Shown: piece after piece, positions 1 through 8,184 of the stretch
How the letters are laid out: the number at the start of each line of letters is the position of its first letter
Position numbering within the stretch: the first letter of the stretch is position 1
NCBI GenBank assembly: GCA_900542005.1
Contig: UQLW01000028.1
Coordinates: 1 to 41,672 of the forward strand
Reading direction: 5' to 3'
From: an uncultured Eubacteriales bacterium
GTDB lineage: Bacteria > Bacillota > Clostridia > Christensenellales > UMGS416
Length of the DNA: 41,672 bases
Notes under the pieces: model-generated
Database searches by the model: none
The model's input: only the letters and a program-made list of their open reading frames with translations
Told to the model about the DNA's origin: nothing
Translations under genes and position numbers: made by a program

Positions 1-126
1 TAATTGCACAGCCGCGGTTTTTGTATGGCGCTTCGGGAAAGCAATGCCGCCTCGGGGTGAGGGGTGATCTTGCGCTGCGGAGCAACGCATTTTGTTGCGG
101 CAGTTCTGCAATCGGCATTATACGAA

Positions 127-155
127 TTGCGTTTTGAGCAAATATATGCTATAAT
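127..155 (+). promoter_or_regulatory. Candidate sigma-A promoter for the AraC gene
   Basis: TTGCGT (127-132) and TATAAT (150-155) are separated by 17 bases. This would give a leader of about 110 bases before the AraC start. Bases 1-126 upstream hold no gene that I can support; the first 110 are GC-rich and the sequence becomes AT-rich after that. Confidence 0.5.
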
Positions 156-207
156 TCAGCGCAACGGGAGCGAACTCACTCTGAGGGCTTCCGCATTTTT
201 GACTTGA

Positions 208-229
208 ATGGTTAGTTTTATCTAACCAT
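208..229. repeat. Inverted repeat in the AraC leader
   Basis: ATGGTTAG (208-215) and CTAACCAT (222-229) form a perfect 8-bp inverted repeat with a 6-base loop, 45 bases upstream of the AraC start codon. It could be an operator for autoregulation or a small RNA hairpin; the sequence does not decide between them. Confidence 0.45.
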
Positions 230-273
230 ACGAAAAGTACGGCTTCATTGACACTACTCCAGGAGAAATTTTT

Positions 274-1218
274 ATGCACAGACAACATGGACAAAAAATT
301 GATGAAATAAAACAATATACACTGACAAATGAAACCGGAGACGCCCAGGCTACTGTTTACCATGTGTTTCCCGGAGTTGAGGTGGCGTATGCTTCCATTC
401 ATATGGCCGATTTTGATTTTGGCGCCTTTGAGCAGGGGGTGAGAAAGAATTATGTTAGCATTCATTACTGTAAAGAAGGCCGTATTGAACAGGAAATCGA
501 AAATGAGTTCTTCTACCTGATGCCCGGAGACTGCTCTATTGTCCTTCAGGATAAACCTTATAAAACGTTTCGATTGCCGTTAAATCATTACCATGGTATA
601 AGCATCGGAGTTGATCTAGCTATCATCGATAATCCCCTTATTGTGTTTTTGAATAGCTGCGGTTGTCTTCCGTATGAAGCTTTGAACCATATTTGTGCAG
701 GAACATCATACACAGCCCTTCGTTCTTCTAAAGTAGCCAAAAGGTTTTTTGAAGACTTATATGAAGCAGATGAGCAACATCGAATAGATTATCTGAGGGT
801 GAAGCTACCAGAGCTTTTCTTCAGGATGAAAATTTCAAAAATGGATAGCCACAAATACCGTAGGACACTACTTCCACGCACACAGGTTGCCTTTGTAAAA
901 AGTGTGGCAGACTATATTTCACAGAACATCCATAGCAAAATCACAGTCAAAAAACTGACGTTGGAATTTGGTATATCGGATACATATTTGCAGAATGCCT
1001 TCCGTAGTGTATATGGTATGCCGGTTATTAGTTTTATCCGTATGCAGAAAATGCAAAGCGCCGCACAGGTATTGATTCATACAACACGAAGCATAGATGA
1101 GATCGCAGAAGAATTTGGTTATGAAAACGAGAGTAAATTCTCGGCGACCTTTAAGAAGATTATGGGAGATCCTCCGGGTATATACCGTAAGGAACATTCA
1201 AAAATGAAAATTGTTTAG
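274..1218 (+). CDS. AraC-family transcriptional regulator of the siderophore importer
   Basis: A 314-residue regulator. The C-terminal part (about residues 205-308) is a double helix-turn-helix of AraC/XylS type: a first helix pair around KLTLEFGISDTYLQNAF and a second around DEIAEEFGYENESKFSATFKK, closed by the usual GDPPGIYRKE tail. The N-terminal 200 residues are a poorly conserved ligand or effector domain. AGGAG sits 8 bases before the ATG. It lies 240 bp upstream of, and in the same direction as, a ferric-siderophore importer. This is the arrangement of AraC-type activators such as Btr or YbtA, which sense a siderophore and turn on its uptake. Regulation of the downstream operon is inferred from position and from repeated sites in the gap. 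The gene is much richer in AT than the rest of the window. Confidence 0.9.
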   Translation: MHRQHGQKIDEIKQYTLTNETGDAQATVYHVFPGVEVAYASIHMADFDFGAFEQGVRKNYVSIHYCKEGRIEQEIENEFFYLMPGDCSIVLQDKPYKTFRLPLNHYHGISIGVDLAIIDNPLIVFLNSCGCLPYEALNHICAGTSYTALRSSKVAKRFFEDLYEADEQHRIDYLRVKLPELFFRMKISKMDSHKYRRTLLPRTQVAFVKSVADYISQNIHSKITVKKLTLEFGISDTYLQNAFRSVYGMPVISFIRMQKMQSAAQVLIHTTRSIDEIAEEFGYENESKFSATFKKIMGDPPGIYRKEHSKMKIV

Positions 1219-1239
1219 TGAGATACAGGAATACTTCTT

Positions 1240-1329
1240 TTTTGGAGGGTTCCTGTTTTGTTTTAGGAGCAATTTGCATCTGAAACGGGACGGTAAACTG
1301 TTTTGGAGGGATACTATGCTTTTTTGGAG
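1240..1329 (+). promoter_or_regulatory. Repeated TTTTGGAG half-sites, candidate AraC-type operator
   Basis: TTTTGGAG occurs at 1240-1247, 1301-1308 and 1322-1329, and a variant TTTTAGGAG at 1261-1269. The sites form two pairs, each with about 21-bp spacing (two helical turns). That is the spacing of classical AraC half-sites. The last copy ends 22 bases before a likely -35 element at 1352. Confidence 0.55.
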
Positions 1330-1351
1330 TGTAAATAAAATGCTATGGTCA

Positions 1352-1379
1352 TTGTTTTCAAAAATGAAATGATTATAAT
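1352..1379 (+). promoter_or_regulatory. Candidate promoter of the siderophore importer operon
   Basis: TTGTTT (1352-1357) and TATAAT (1374-1379) have a 16-base spacer. The -10 is consensus and the -35 is weak, as expected for an activator-dependent promoter placed just downstream of the repeated TTTTGGAG sites. No convincing Fur box (GATAATGAT-type) was seen. Confidence 0.5.
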
Positions 1380-1381
1380 TG

Positions 1382-1409
1382 TTTTTGTTCGCAGTATGGC
1401 GAACAAAAA
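1382..1409. repeat. Perfect inverted repeat in the importer leader
   Basis: TTTTTGTTCGC (1382-1392) pairs perfectly with GCGAACAAAAA (1399-1409) across a 6-base loop. It begins at the predicted transcription start of the importer operon. It has no U-run on the plus strand, so an operator or a 5' stabilising hairpin is more likely than a terminator. Confidence 0.5.
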
Positions 1410-1456
1410 TTATACCCAATGGTTATTTATGACTAACTCTTGTGAAAGGGATGTGT

Positions 1457-2476
1457 GTGATTATCAAAAAGCACTTATCAACGTTACTCCTGGGAATTTT
1501 GCTTCTCATTACAGCTGTGCTGTCGCTGTTTGTGGGCGTAGTCGATATTGATTTGGATACGCTGTTATTCGGTGGGGATGCCATGGAGCTGAAAATATTC
1601 CTCCTTACCAGAATTCCAAGACTACTTGCCATCCTTTGTACAGGCGTTGGCATGAGCGTATCCGGACTGATCATGCAGCAGCTTTGCATGAATAAGTTTG
1701 TTTCGCCAAGTACAGGTGCAACGATCCAGTCGGCTCAGTTTGGTATACTGCTGTCGTTGGTTTTCATCCCTACGATTGGATTATGGGGCAGGGTTCTTCT
1801 GGCTTTTGCCATGTCCATTTTAGGCACATGGGTTTTTGTATGGTTTGTTCAGCGTATCCAGTTCAAAAATACCGTACTTGTGCCATTGATCGGCATTATG
1901 TTCGGAAATGTTCTGGGCGGTATTACGAATTTTATCGCTTATAAGTTTGAAGTAACACAACAGCTGTCCACATATTTCGTTGGCTCCTTTGCTCTTGTGA
2001 TTAAAGGCAATTACGAACTGGTTTGGCTTGCTGTTCCGCTGGTTATTATCGCCTTTATCTTTGCCAACTATTTTAACATTGTTGGTATGGGTAAGGATTT
2101 CTCTCAAAACCTCGGCGTGAATTATAAGTTGGTACTGTTCCTCGGCTTGACGATTGCTTCCATGATTACAGCAAGTGTGGTGACAGTTATAGGGCAAATT
2201 TCTTATATCGGCCTTATTATCCCGAATATCGTTGCGATGTTCAAAGGGGATAAGATCAAGGGGACGCTGGTTGACACGGCTCTGATTGGTGCATTGTTTG
2301 TGCTGATCTGCGATATGGTCGCACGGAGTGTCATTATGCCCTATGAGCTGCCTATCGAGTTAATTGTCGGCATTATCGGTAGCATTATGTTTATCGCAAT
2401 GCTGATTTATAAGCTCAATCACGGCAAAAAGGCCATCCGCTTGGGCAAAGCAAAGGAGGGCTCCAGCTGTGGATAA
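1457..2476 (+). CDS. yclN: Ferric-siderophore ABC transporter permease 1 (YclN-like, FecCD family)
   Basis: An integral-membrane permease of the FecCD family, about 339 residues with many hydrophobic segments, which would form half of the channel passing an iron-siderophore complex across the cytoplasmic membrane. Family marks include the early RIPRLLAILCTGVGMSVSG stretch and the GQISYIGLIIPNIV segment near the C-terminus, the coupling region that contacts the ATPase. Reading can begin at GTG 1442, ATG 1451 or GTG 1457. Only 1457 has an AAAGGG at a sensible distance (6 bases), so it is preferred, with low certainty. The stop overlaps the next gene by 8 bases, so the two permeases are translationally coupled. 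Order and sequence resemble the petrobactin-type YclNOPQ importer of Bacillus; the siderophore used here cannot be read from the sequence. Confidence 0.9.
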   Translation: MIIKKHLSTLLLGILLLITAVLSLFVGVVDIDLDTLLFGGDAMELKIFLLTRIPRLLAILCTGVGMSVSGLIMQQLCMNKFVSPSTGATIQSAQFGILLSLVFIPTIGLWGRVLLAFAMSILGTWVFVWFVQRIQFKNTVLVPLIGIMFGNVLGGITNFIAYKFEVTQQLSTYFVGSFALVIKGNYELVWLAVPLVIIAFIFANYFNIVGMGKDFSQNLGVNYKLVLFLGLTIASMITASVVTVIGQISYIGLIIPNIVAMFKGDKIKGTLVDTALIGALFVLICDMVARSVIMPYELPIELIVGIIGSIMFIAMLIYKLNHGKKAIRLGKAKEGSSCG

Positions 2477-3485
2477 AAAAATAGGTATAAAATACGCGAA
2501 GCCGTATCGCACTCATGCTCAGAAAACGAACATCAGAAACCTGATTGTACTGATAGTCATTGTGGTTGCAATTTGCGGAACCTATCTGCTGATCAACGCT
2601 TACCTGGATAAACCCAAACTGTTCCAGTATGTGTTGTCATTAAGAATTCCTACATTGATGGTTATGTTGATTGCTTCTTTCGCCATCGGCAGCGCATCGA
2701 TCATATTCCAGTCTATCATCAATAACCGTATTGTGACGCCCTGCTTGCTGGGGATGAATTCCATGTATACGCTGGTGCATACTGCTGTGGTGTTCGTAGC
2801 TGGCTCTGGAAGCGTGATCGCAACCAACTCCAATCTGTCCTTTGCGGTTGATCTGATCGTAATGTCCATTGCGGCAACCTTTGTGTATTCCTATATGTTT
2901 AAGAAAACAGGAAACAACGTGCTTTATGTGCTGCTGATCGGTACGGTGCTGTCCTCTTTCTTTGGCAGCATCCAGTCCACTATGATCCGGGTGATGGATC
3001 CGAATGAGTATGATACATTGCTGACGACTCTGGTCGCTGACTTCAACAATGTGAATGTGGAAGTAATTGCGTTCTCTGTGATTTTGCTGGTGGCATTGAC
3101 AATTTTCCTGTGGAAGGATCTGAAACTGCTGGATGTAATCACGCTGGGCAAAGATCAGGCCATCAACCTCGGCGTGGATTATGACCATACTGTGCGGAGA
3201 TTACTGCTTGGCGTCGTTCTGTGCATTGCAATTGCAACCGCTATGGTCGGCCCCATTTCTTTCCTGGGCCTAATCATAGCCAATCTGGCGCGCCAGCTTC
3301 TGCGGACACATAAACACAGCCATTTGATCATTGGCTCCGCTTTGATGGGTATGCTTGCGATTATCGCTGGCCAAATCGTTTCTCAGCATGTATTCAGCTA
3401 TGCAGTACCTATCAGCACATTTATCACCATCGGCGGCGGCATTTACTTCCTCTACCTGCTGCTGTTCAAGAAAGAAGGAATCTGA
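2469..3485 (+). CDS. yclO: Ferric-siderophore ABC transporter permease 2 (YclO-like, FecCD family)
   Basis: The second FecCD permease, 338 residues, which would pair with the upstream permease as a heterodimer. It has the family LRIPTLMVMLIASFAIGSAS start region and a GPISFLGLIIANLARQL coupling motif. The start is GTG at 2469, supported by AGGAGGG about 8 bases upstream inside the end of the first permease gene. A short positively charged N-terminus precedes the first membrane helix. The ATPase gene follows after 2 bases. GC content is intermediate and below that of the region after 5.4 kb. Confidence 0.9.
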   Translation: MDKKIGIKYAKPYRTHAQKTNIRNLIVLIVIVVAICGTYLLINAYLDKPKLFQYVLSLRIPTLMVMLIASFAIGSASIIFQSIINNRIVTPCLLGMNSMYTLVHTAVVFVAGSGSVIATNSNLSFAVDLIVMSIAATFVYSYMFKKTGNNVLYVLLIGTVLSSFFGSIQSTMIRVMDPNEYDTLLTTLVADFNNVNVEVIAFSVILLVALTIFLWKDLKLLDVITLGKDQAINLGVDYDHTVRRLLLGVVLCIAIATAMVGPISFLGLIIANLARQLLRTHKHSHLIIGSALMGMLAIIAGQIVSQHVFSYAVPISTFITIGGGIYFLYLLLFKKEGI

Positions 3486-3487
3486 TC

Positions 3488-4240
3488 ATGAATGTCGTTG
3501 ACCTGATCAAAAGATATGATGGAAAAACCGTTGTTGATTCTGTCAGTTTTGAAATTCCCAAAGGGAAAGTCCTGTCACTGATCGGCCCGAACGGTGCAGG
3601 TAAATCTACTGTTATGGGTATGATTTCCAGGTTGATCGCAAAGGACTCCGGTGCGATTAACTTCGAGGATAAAGACCTTTCCAGCTGGAAAAGCAAAGAA
3701 CTTGCCCAAAAGTTGTCTATCCTGACACAGCATAACAACATTCAGATGAAACTTACCGTCCGTGAATTGGTTGCTTTTGGACGTTTCCCATATTCCGGCA
3801 ATCGCTTAACGGTAGAAGACAATGAAATGATCAATAAAGCCATTGCATATATGGAGCTTCAGGAATTTGAAGATCGTTTTATCGATGAGCTTTCCGGCGG
3901 CCAACGCCAACGTGCGTACATTGCTATGGTTATTGCGCAGGATACGGAATATGTTCTTCTGGATGAACCCACCAACAATTTAGATATTTACCATGCATCC
4001 AATATGATGCGCACGGTCCGGCGCCTGTGTGATGAGCTGGGTAAAACGGTGATTTTGGTTCTGCATGAGATCAATTATGCGGCCTTTTATTCCGATTACA
4101 TTTGTGCTTTTGTAGACGGTAAAATCGCAAAATTCGGAACTGTTGATGAAGTGATCAATAAGGAAACTCTTTCAGATATTTATAGGGTGGACTTTGAAAT
4201 CATCCGCATCAACAGCAAACCGCTGTCTGTCTATTATTAA
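3488..4240 (+). CDS. yclP: Ferric-siderophore ABC transporter ATPase (YclP-like)
   Basis: A 250-residue ABC ATPase that would power siderophore import from the cytoplasmic side of the two permeases. Visible motifs are Walker A GPNGAGKST (33-41), Q-loop region LTQHNN, signature LSGGQRQ (from 135), Walker B VLLDEPTNN and the H-loop VLHEINYAA. The SRLIAKDSG and VAFGRFPYS stretches are very like Bacillus YclP, which supports the petrobactin-type assignment over the haem or B12 types. It starts 2 bases after the permease stop, with AAGGAA as ribosome site. The substrate-binding gene follows after 54 bases containing a small inverted repeat (GTTAAG/CTTAAC, 4245-4262). Confidence 0.92.
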   Translation: MNVVDLIKRYDGKTVVDSVSFEIPKGKVLSLIGPNGAGKSTVMGMISRLIAKDSGAINFEDKDLSSWKSKELAQKLSILTQHNNIQMKLTVRELVAFGRFPYSGNRLTVEDNEMINKAIAYMELQEFEDRFIDELSGGQRQRAYIAMVIAQDTEYVLLDEPTNNLDIYHASNMMRTVRRLCDELGKTVILVLHEINYAAFYSDYICAFVDGKIAKFGTVDEVINKETLSDIYRVDFEIIRINSKPLSVYY

Positions 4241-4294
4241 TCCTGTTAAGTGAAAGCTTAACTTAAAATACATAAAAGCAAAGGAGAAGAATCC

Positions 4295-5377
4295 ATGAAG
4301 AACATTCTTGCACTTGTGATGACCCTTGTAATGGTGCTCTGCATGACTGCATGCAGCGCTACCGGATCTAACGATCCGGTTGTGACCGATACTTCCGCAG
4401 GCATTGCCAAGACGGATACCCCTACGGCCCAGAGCCAGGAACCAAGCTCCGAAGCATCGACCACGACAGAGGAGGCCAAGCCGGAGACAATTACCATTCA
4501 GGCTCTGAATGCCAACAAGGAAATGGCTGATATTGAAGTTCCTTACGATCCTCAGCGCATTGCAATCCTTGATATGCCTGCCTTGGACATCGTGGATGCT
4601 CTGGATCTTGGCGGCCGGATTGTCGGCAGCGCAAACGTTACCATCGAATACTTGACCGACTATAATCCTGATGATTCCAACGGCGCGATTATGAATCTGG
4701 GTACCGTCAAGACTGCCGACCTGGAGAAGGTTGCTGCCTGTGAGCCTGACATCATCTTCATTGGCGGTCGCCTGAGTTCTGTATATGCAGATCTGGAAGC
4801 AATCGCACCTGTTGTTTATCTGGCGGTTGACTATGAAAAAGGTGTTGTGGAAAGCACCAAGTACAATGCACAAACCATCGCTTCCATCTTCGGCAAGGAA
4901 GCAGAGGTTGACGCCTTGTTCACTGAATTCCAGCCTCGCATTGATGCACTGAATGCTGTTCTGAACGGCAAGGACGTTTTGCTTGGTATGTACAACAGCA
5001 ATGCTCTGGGCCTAATGGATACTGAGTCTCAGCTGAATATTATTGCCAAGGAATTGGGCGCCAATAATCTCGGTGAAACTGTTGGTGAAGTAGATAAGGC
5101 TACCCATGGCGAAGAAGCATCCTGGGAAACCATCATCACTCTGAATCCTGAATACATGTTTATCCTTGACCGCAGCACTGCAACTGGCGCTGCTGACGAG
5201 GGTGTCATGGGTGCTCGTGAGGTTATCGAAAATGACCTGATCAAGGAATTGGATGTATACAAAAACGGCAAGATAGTTTACTTCATCGAACATGCTAATG
5301 TTTGGTATACATCTACTGGTGGCGTCCAGGCGCTGGATACCATGTTGTCCGACTTGGAAAGCGCTCTATTGAACTAA
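4295..5377 (+). CDS. yclQ: Siderophore-binding lipoprotein (YclQ-like)
   Basis: A 360-residue extracellular solute-binding lipoprotein. The N-terminus is a lipoprotein signal peptide with a lipobox ending MTAC, so Cys20 would be lipidated. It is followed by a Ser/Thr/Glu-rich linker (about 21-68) and then a class III (helical-backbone) binding fold. The QRIAILDMPALDIVDALDLGGRIVG start of the domain and the EPDIIFIGGR and NPEYMFILDR segments are typical of the FatB/CeuE/YclQ group that captures catecholate or carboxylate siderophores. A strong AAAGGAGA lies 9 bases before the ATG. It is the last gene of the operon and is followed by a clear terminator. Confidence 0.92.
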   Translation: MKNILALVMTLVMVLCMTACSATGSNDPVVTDTSAGIAKTDTPTAQSQEPSSEASTTTEEAKPETITIQALNANKEMADIEVPYDPQRIAILDMPALDIVDALDLGGRIVGSANVTIEYLTDYNPDDSNGAIMNLGTVKTADLEKVAACEPDIIFIGGRLSSVYADLEAIAPVVYLAVDYEKGVVESTKYNAQTIASIFGKEAEVDALFTEFQPRIDALNAVLNGKDVLLGMYNSNALGLMDTESQLNIIAKELGANNLGETVGEVDKATHGEEASWETIITLNPEYMFILDRSTATGAADEGVMGAREVIENDLIKELDVYKNGKIVYFIEHANVWYTSTGGVQALDTMLSDLESALLN

Positions 5378-5396
5378 AAACTTTCTTGCATCATGT

Positions 5397-5431
5397 AAGG
5401 CAGACAGAGGCTTGAATTCTGTCTGCCTTTT
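5397..5431 (+). terminator. Intrinsic terminator of the siderophore importer operon
   Basis: AAGGCAGACAGA (5397-5408) pairs with TCTGTCTGCCTT (5418-5429), followed by more T residues. The stem is a perfect 12 bp and the loop 9 bases. It ends the operon 20 bases after the lipoprotein stop. Confidence 0.9.
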
Positions 5432-5593
5432 CCCATAGGCCAAAAGGATAGGCCACGATATTTCTGTCCCTGCTGCAGGCAGCTTCACGATCTGGACGGC
5501 CTGGGCTATGACGGGCATTGCACGCAAGAGCTGCTGGATGCACTAAAAAAAACCTGGCAATCCCAGCAGGAGGATAGGGCATGGCCCGCGTAA
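5432..5593 (+). pseudogene. Possible tail of a lost gene
   Basis: One frame reads 53 residues to a TAA at 5591 with a protein-like composition (a CPCC motif, then HDLDGLGYDGHCTQELLDAL). It has no start codon of its own: upstream it runs into the terminator of the siderophore operon and then a stop. It may be the 3' remnant of a high-GC resident gene truncated when the low-GC block arrived. I do not recognise the family, and chance cannot be excluded. Confidence 0.25.
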
Positions 5594-5668
5594 GCGGCGC
5601 CTTTTCCGGCGGCGCTGCCGGACGGGCGGGGCCTGATGCCTGCAGGCAAGGTTGCGCGGCATAAACCA

Positions 5669-5705
5669 AAAGGGGGCTTCAGCCATCGGCTGAAGCCCCC
5701 TTTTC
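5669..5705. terminator. Bidirectional intrinsic terminator after spoIVA
   Basis: GGGGGCTTCAGCC and GGCTGAAGCCCCC form a perfect 13-bp stem with a 3-base loop, flanked by AAAA on the left and TTTT on the right. It lies just after the minus-strand stop of spoIVA and can work in both directions. Confidence 0.9.
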
Positions 5706-5710
5706 ACCGG

Positions 5711-7189
5711 TTAAATCAGAATGCAGATCATGCCGCCGGATTCGTCGTTGAGGATGCGGGTCATGGTTTCGCGCAGCTTGGCCTGGGTGTCCTCGGGCAT
5801 CCGAACCAGCTTCTGGTTCAGGCCCTCGCGCACCAGGTCGTGGAGGGATTTGCCGAAGATCTCCGTAGTCCAGATGGATTCCGGATCGCTTTCAAAGCCG
5901 CTCATCAGGTAGCGCACCAGCTCCTCGGACTGCTGCTGGGTGCCGACGGTGGGGGAAAGCTCCGTATCGATGTCCACCCGCATGATATGCCAGGAGGGCG
6001 CGGAGGCCTTCAAGCATACGCCGAACTGGCCGCCCTGGCGCACCAGCTGGGGCTCCTCCAGCGTCAGCTCCTCCATGGTGGGCGAAACGACGCCATAGCC
6101 GGTGGCCCGCACCTGCTCCAGCGCGCCGGAGAGGCGGTCGTATTCCCGCTTGGCGGTGACAAGGTCGCCCATCATCGCCATAAGCGCCGTCTCATCCTCA
6201 ATCTCTACGCCGCAGGTTTCCGAAAGCACCTGATAATAAAGCTCGCCGGGCACCTCGGCCTCCGCCTCAATCGCGCCGTTCTCGGGATGCACAGCCTCCA
6301 CCGAAAGGCCGCTGAAATGGTCGGAGGAGGCAAAGACCTCCGCCACCGCCTCGTGATCCTTCAGCTTCTTGAAGGAGCCGGCAGCCCTGCGGGCCAGCTC
6401 CAGCAGCTCCTGCCGCAGCCAGTGGCCGGAGGGCAGCGAGCTGATCCAGGCGGGCAGGGCGATATGCATCTGGCGGGCCGGGAATTCATTGAGCACGCTG
6501 GCCAGCAGGCCGGTAATCTGGGGCGTCTGCATGTGCAGGATATCGATGGGCAGCACCGGGACGCCGTAGCGCTCGGTCAAGGTGGCGGCCAGGGACTGGG
6601 TGTCGGGCGTCAGCGGGTGGGCGGAGTTGAGCACCACGATAAAGGGCTTGCCCAGCTCGGAAAGCTCGTGTACCACCCGTTCCTCGGCGGGCACATAGAC
6701 CTCACGGGGCAGGTCGGTGACGGAGCCATCCGTAGTGACCACCAGGCCCAGCGTGGCGTGGTTCTCGATGACCTTGCGGGTGCCCAGCTCGGCCGCCTGC
6801 TCAAAGGGCATCTCCTCGTCGGACCAGGGCGTGCGTACCTGGCGGGGCGCGTCGCCCTCCATCAGGCCCAGGGCGCCCTCCACCATATAGCCCACGCAAT
6901 CCACCAGCCGCAGCTTGCAGGAGGTATTGCCGGGCATCTGTACCGTGATGGATTGGGAGGGTACGAACTGCATCTGGGTGGTCATGATGGTACGGCCCGC
7001 CGCCGATTGGGGCAATTCGTCCTGTACGCGCTCCCTGGCGGGCGCTTCCTCCAGCTCCGGCAGCACCATCAGATCCATAAACCGGCGGATCAGGGTGGAT
7101 TTGCCGGTGCGTACCGGCCCCACCACGCCGATCTGCAGCTCCCCGCCGGCGCGCTGGGCGATTTGTTGATATACATCGTAATTGGCCAT
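5711..7189 (-). CDS. spoIVA: Stage IV sporulation protein A (spore coat morphogenetic ATPase)
   Basis: A 492-residue protein. SpoIVA is made in the mother cell, binds the outer forespore membrane through SpoVM and polymerises using ATP to make the platform for coat assembly. The N-terminal TRAFAC-like P-loop domain is clear: Walker A GPVRTGKST at 24-32 with Lys30, then the SpoIVA-specific PTVEF-like region and LVDCVGYMVEGALG. The C-terminus ends in the usual short tail (ESGGMICILI), needed for membrane targeting in the Bacillus protein. Length matches the family. AAGGAG precedes the ATG. It stands alone, is terminated by a strong hairpin, and has a candidate sigma-E promoter upstream. It is the best evidence that the organism forms endospores. 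Confidence 0.97.
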   Translation of the reverse strand: MANYDVYQQIAQRAGGELQIGVVGPVRTGKSTLIRRFMDLMVLPELEEAPARERVQDELPQSAAGRTIMTTQMQFVPSQSITVQMPGNTSCKLRLVDCVGYMVEGALGLMEGDAPRQVRTPWSDEEMPFEQAAELGTRKVIENHATLGLVVTTDGSVTDLPREVYVPAEERVVHELSELGKPFIVVLNSAHPLTPDTQSLAATLTERYGVPVLPIDILHMQTPQITGLLASVLNEFPARQMHIALPAWISSLPSGHWLRQELLELARRAAGSFKKLKDHEAVAEVFASSDHFSGLSVEAVHPENGAIEAEAEVPGELYYQVLSETCGVEIEDETALMAMMGDLVTAKREYDRLSGALEQVRATGYGVVSPTMEELTLEEPQLVRQGGQFGVCLKASAPSWHIMRVDIDTELSPTVGTQQQSEELVRYLMSGFESDPESIWTTEIFGKSLHDLVREGLNQKLVRMPEDTQAKLRETMTRILNDESGGMICILI

Positions 7190-7252
7190 GTTCCCGCTCC
7201 TTTACCAAATTCTTTCGCCTGCGAACCCTCCCACCGGGGGATTCTCTACCTC

Positions 7253-7283
7253 ATGCATACGCAGCGGCGGGCCAAGTTATGCC
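7253..7283 (-). promoter_or_regulatory. Candidate sigma-E promoter of spoIVA
   Basis: On the minus strand GGCATAAC (7283-7276) and CGTATGCAT (7261-7253) are separated by 14 bases. They resemble the sigma-E pattern (ATA-type -35, CATACAAT-type -10). spoIVA is a known sigma-E gene in Bacillus. The match is partial. Confidence 0.35.
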
Positions 7284-7292
7284 CTCATGTCC

Positions 7293-7321
7293 TTGTATTT
7301 CTGATTGGCTGCTGATACAAT
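7293..7321 (+). promoter_or_regulatory. Sigma-A promoter of the SIS-domain gene
   Basis: TTGTAT (7293-7298) and TACAAT (7316-7321) with a 17-base spacer, 76 bases upstream of the ATG. Confidence 0.65.
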
Positions 7322-7397
7322 GAAGCCATAAATCAGGGCCCATGGGGCCCGGCAGGCGGATGCCGGTTGGGTATGACGTGGAAAGGATGGGAACATC

Positions 7398-8096
7398 ATG
7401 GGGAATCGTGTGTTTGATGTGATCCGGCGGCTGCTGGATGAGCTGGAGGCGACGCAGGCGGATAACATAGAGGCGGCTGCCCGGCTGGAGGTGGAGACCT
7501 TCAAGCGGGGCGGCATCCTTCAGGCCTATGGCGTTGGCCATTCGGAGGGCGGCGCCAGCGAAATTTGCCATCGTGCGGGCGGCTTTATCCCCACGAAAAA
7601 GCTGCGCGATCCAACCTTCGGCCTGTATCAGGATATACCGGGCGTGGGCGTCCAATTCCTGGAATCAGCCGATCTGCGGCCGGAGGATACGCTGGTGCTG
7701 ATTTCCAATTCCGGGCGGAATAACATGATTGTTGAGATGGCGATCGAGGCGAAGCGCAGGGGCTGCGGCGTGATTGTCGTGACATCCCTGGAGGCGTCCA
7801 AGCGCCTGACGCCCAAGCATAAGGACGGGAAAAACCTATATGCCTATGGCGACGTGGTGCTGGATAACCGCGTGATGGATGGCGATTCTTCGATCCAGCT
7901 TGAGGGGATGGATTCTAGGATCTGCGGCATGTCCTCCATCACTACGGCTGCGCTGCTGCAGGCTGCCATGTGCCGGGCAACGGAAATCTTTCTGGAGGAA
8001 GGGACCGTTCCGCCGGTGTATATGTCGGTCAATGTGGACGGCGGCCGGGAATACAACAAGAAGCTCGAGGAGCAGTATAAGGACAGGCTGAGATAG
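7398..8096 (+). CDS. SIS-domain sugar isomerase-like protein (UPF0309 type)
   Basis: A 232-residue single SIS-domain protein. SIS domains bind phosphosugars and catalyse isomerisation or ether cleavage, or act as sensors. Two family regions are visible: a first phosphosugar loop around YGVGHSEGGASEICHRAGG (about 43-61) and a second LVLISNSGRNNMIVEMA (about 103-119). The overall match is to the uncharacterised sugar isomerase domain / UPF0309 group, distantly like MurQ and GmhA. The exact substrate cannot be read. It is transcribed alone from its own promoter and ended by a strong bidirectional terminator shared with the convergent DUF4432 gene. Neighbouring epimerase-like and mannose-isomerase-like genes support a role in sugar conversion. 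Confidence 0.85.
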   Translation: MGNRVFDVIRRLLDELEATQADNIEAAARLEVETFKRGGILQAYGVGHSEGGASEICHRAGGFIPTKKLRDPTFGLYQDIPGVGVQFLESADLRPEDTLVLISNSGRNNMIVEMAIEAKRRGCGVIVVTSLEASKRLTPKHKDGKNLYAYGDVVLDNRVMDGDSSIQLEGMDSRICGMSSITTAALLQAAMCRATEIFLEEGTVPPVYMSVNVDGGREYNKKLEEQYKDRLR

Positions 8097-8116
8097 GGAG
8101 CCGCTCAGGCATGAAA

Positions 8117-8158
8117 AAGCGTGACGGACGCATATGCGTCCGTCACGCTTCTCGTTTT
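8117..8158. terminator. Bidirectional terminator between convergent genes
   Basis: A perfect 34-base palindrome spans 8117-8150 (left arm AAGCGTGACGGACG), flanked by an A-run on the left and CTCGTTTT on the right. It separates the SIS gene from the convergent DUF4432 gene. Confidence 0.88.
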
Positions 8159-8184
8159 CCGGCCTATACCGGAGAAAACCGCCC

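Noticed and set aside
1220..1440. Fur box in front of the siderophore importer
   Set aside because: No GATAATGATTATC-like palindrome was found on either strand; AraC-like repeats fit better.
5636..7315. Long plus-strand frame of 559 codons across spoIVA
   Set aside because: It is antisense to a clear spoIVA gene; the product is His/Gly/Leu-rich with no domain, an effect of high GC third positions.
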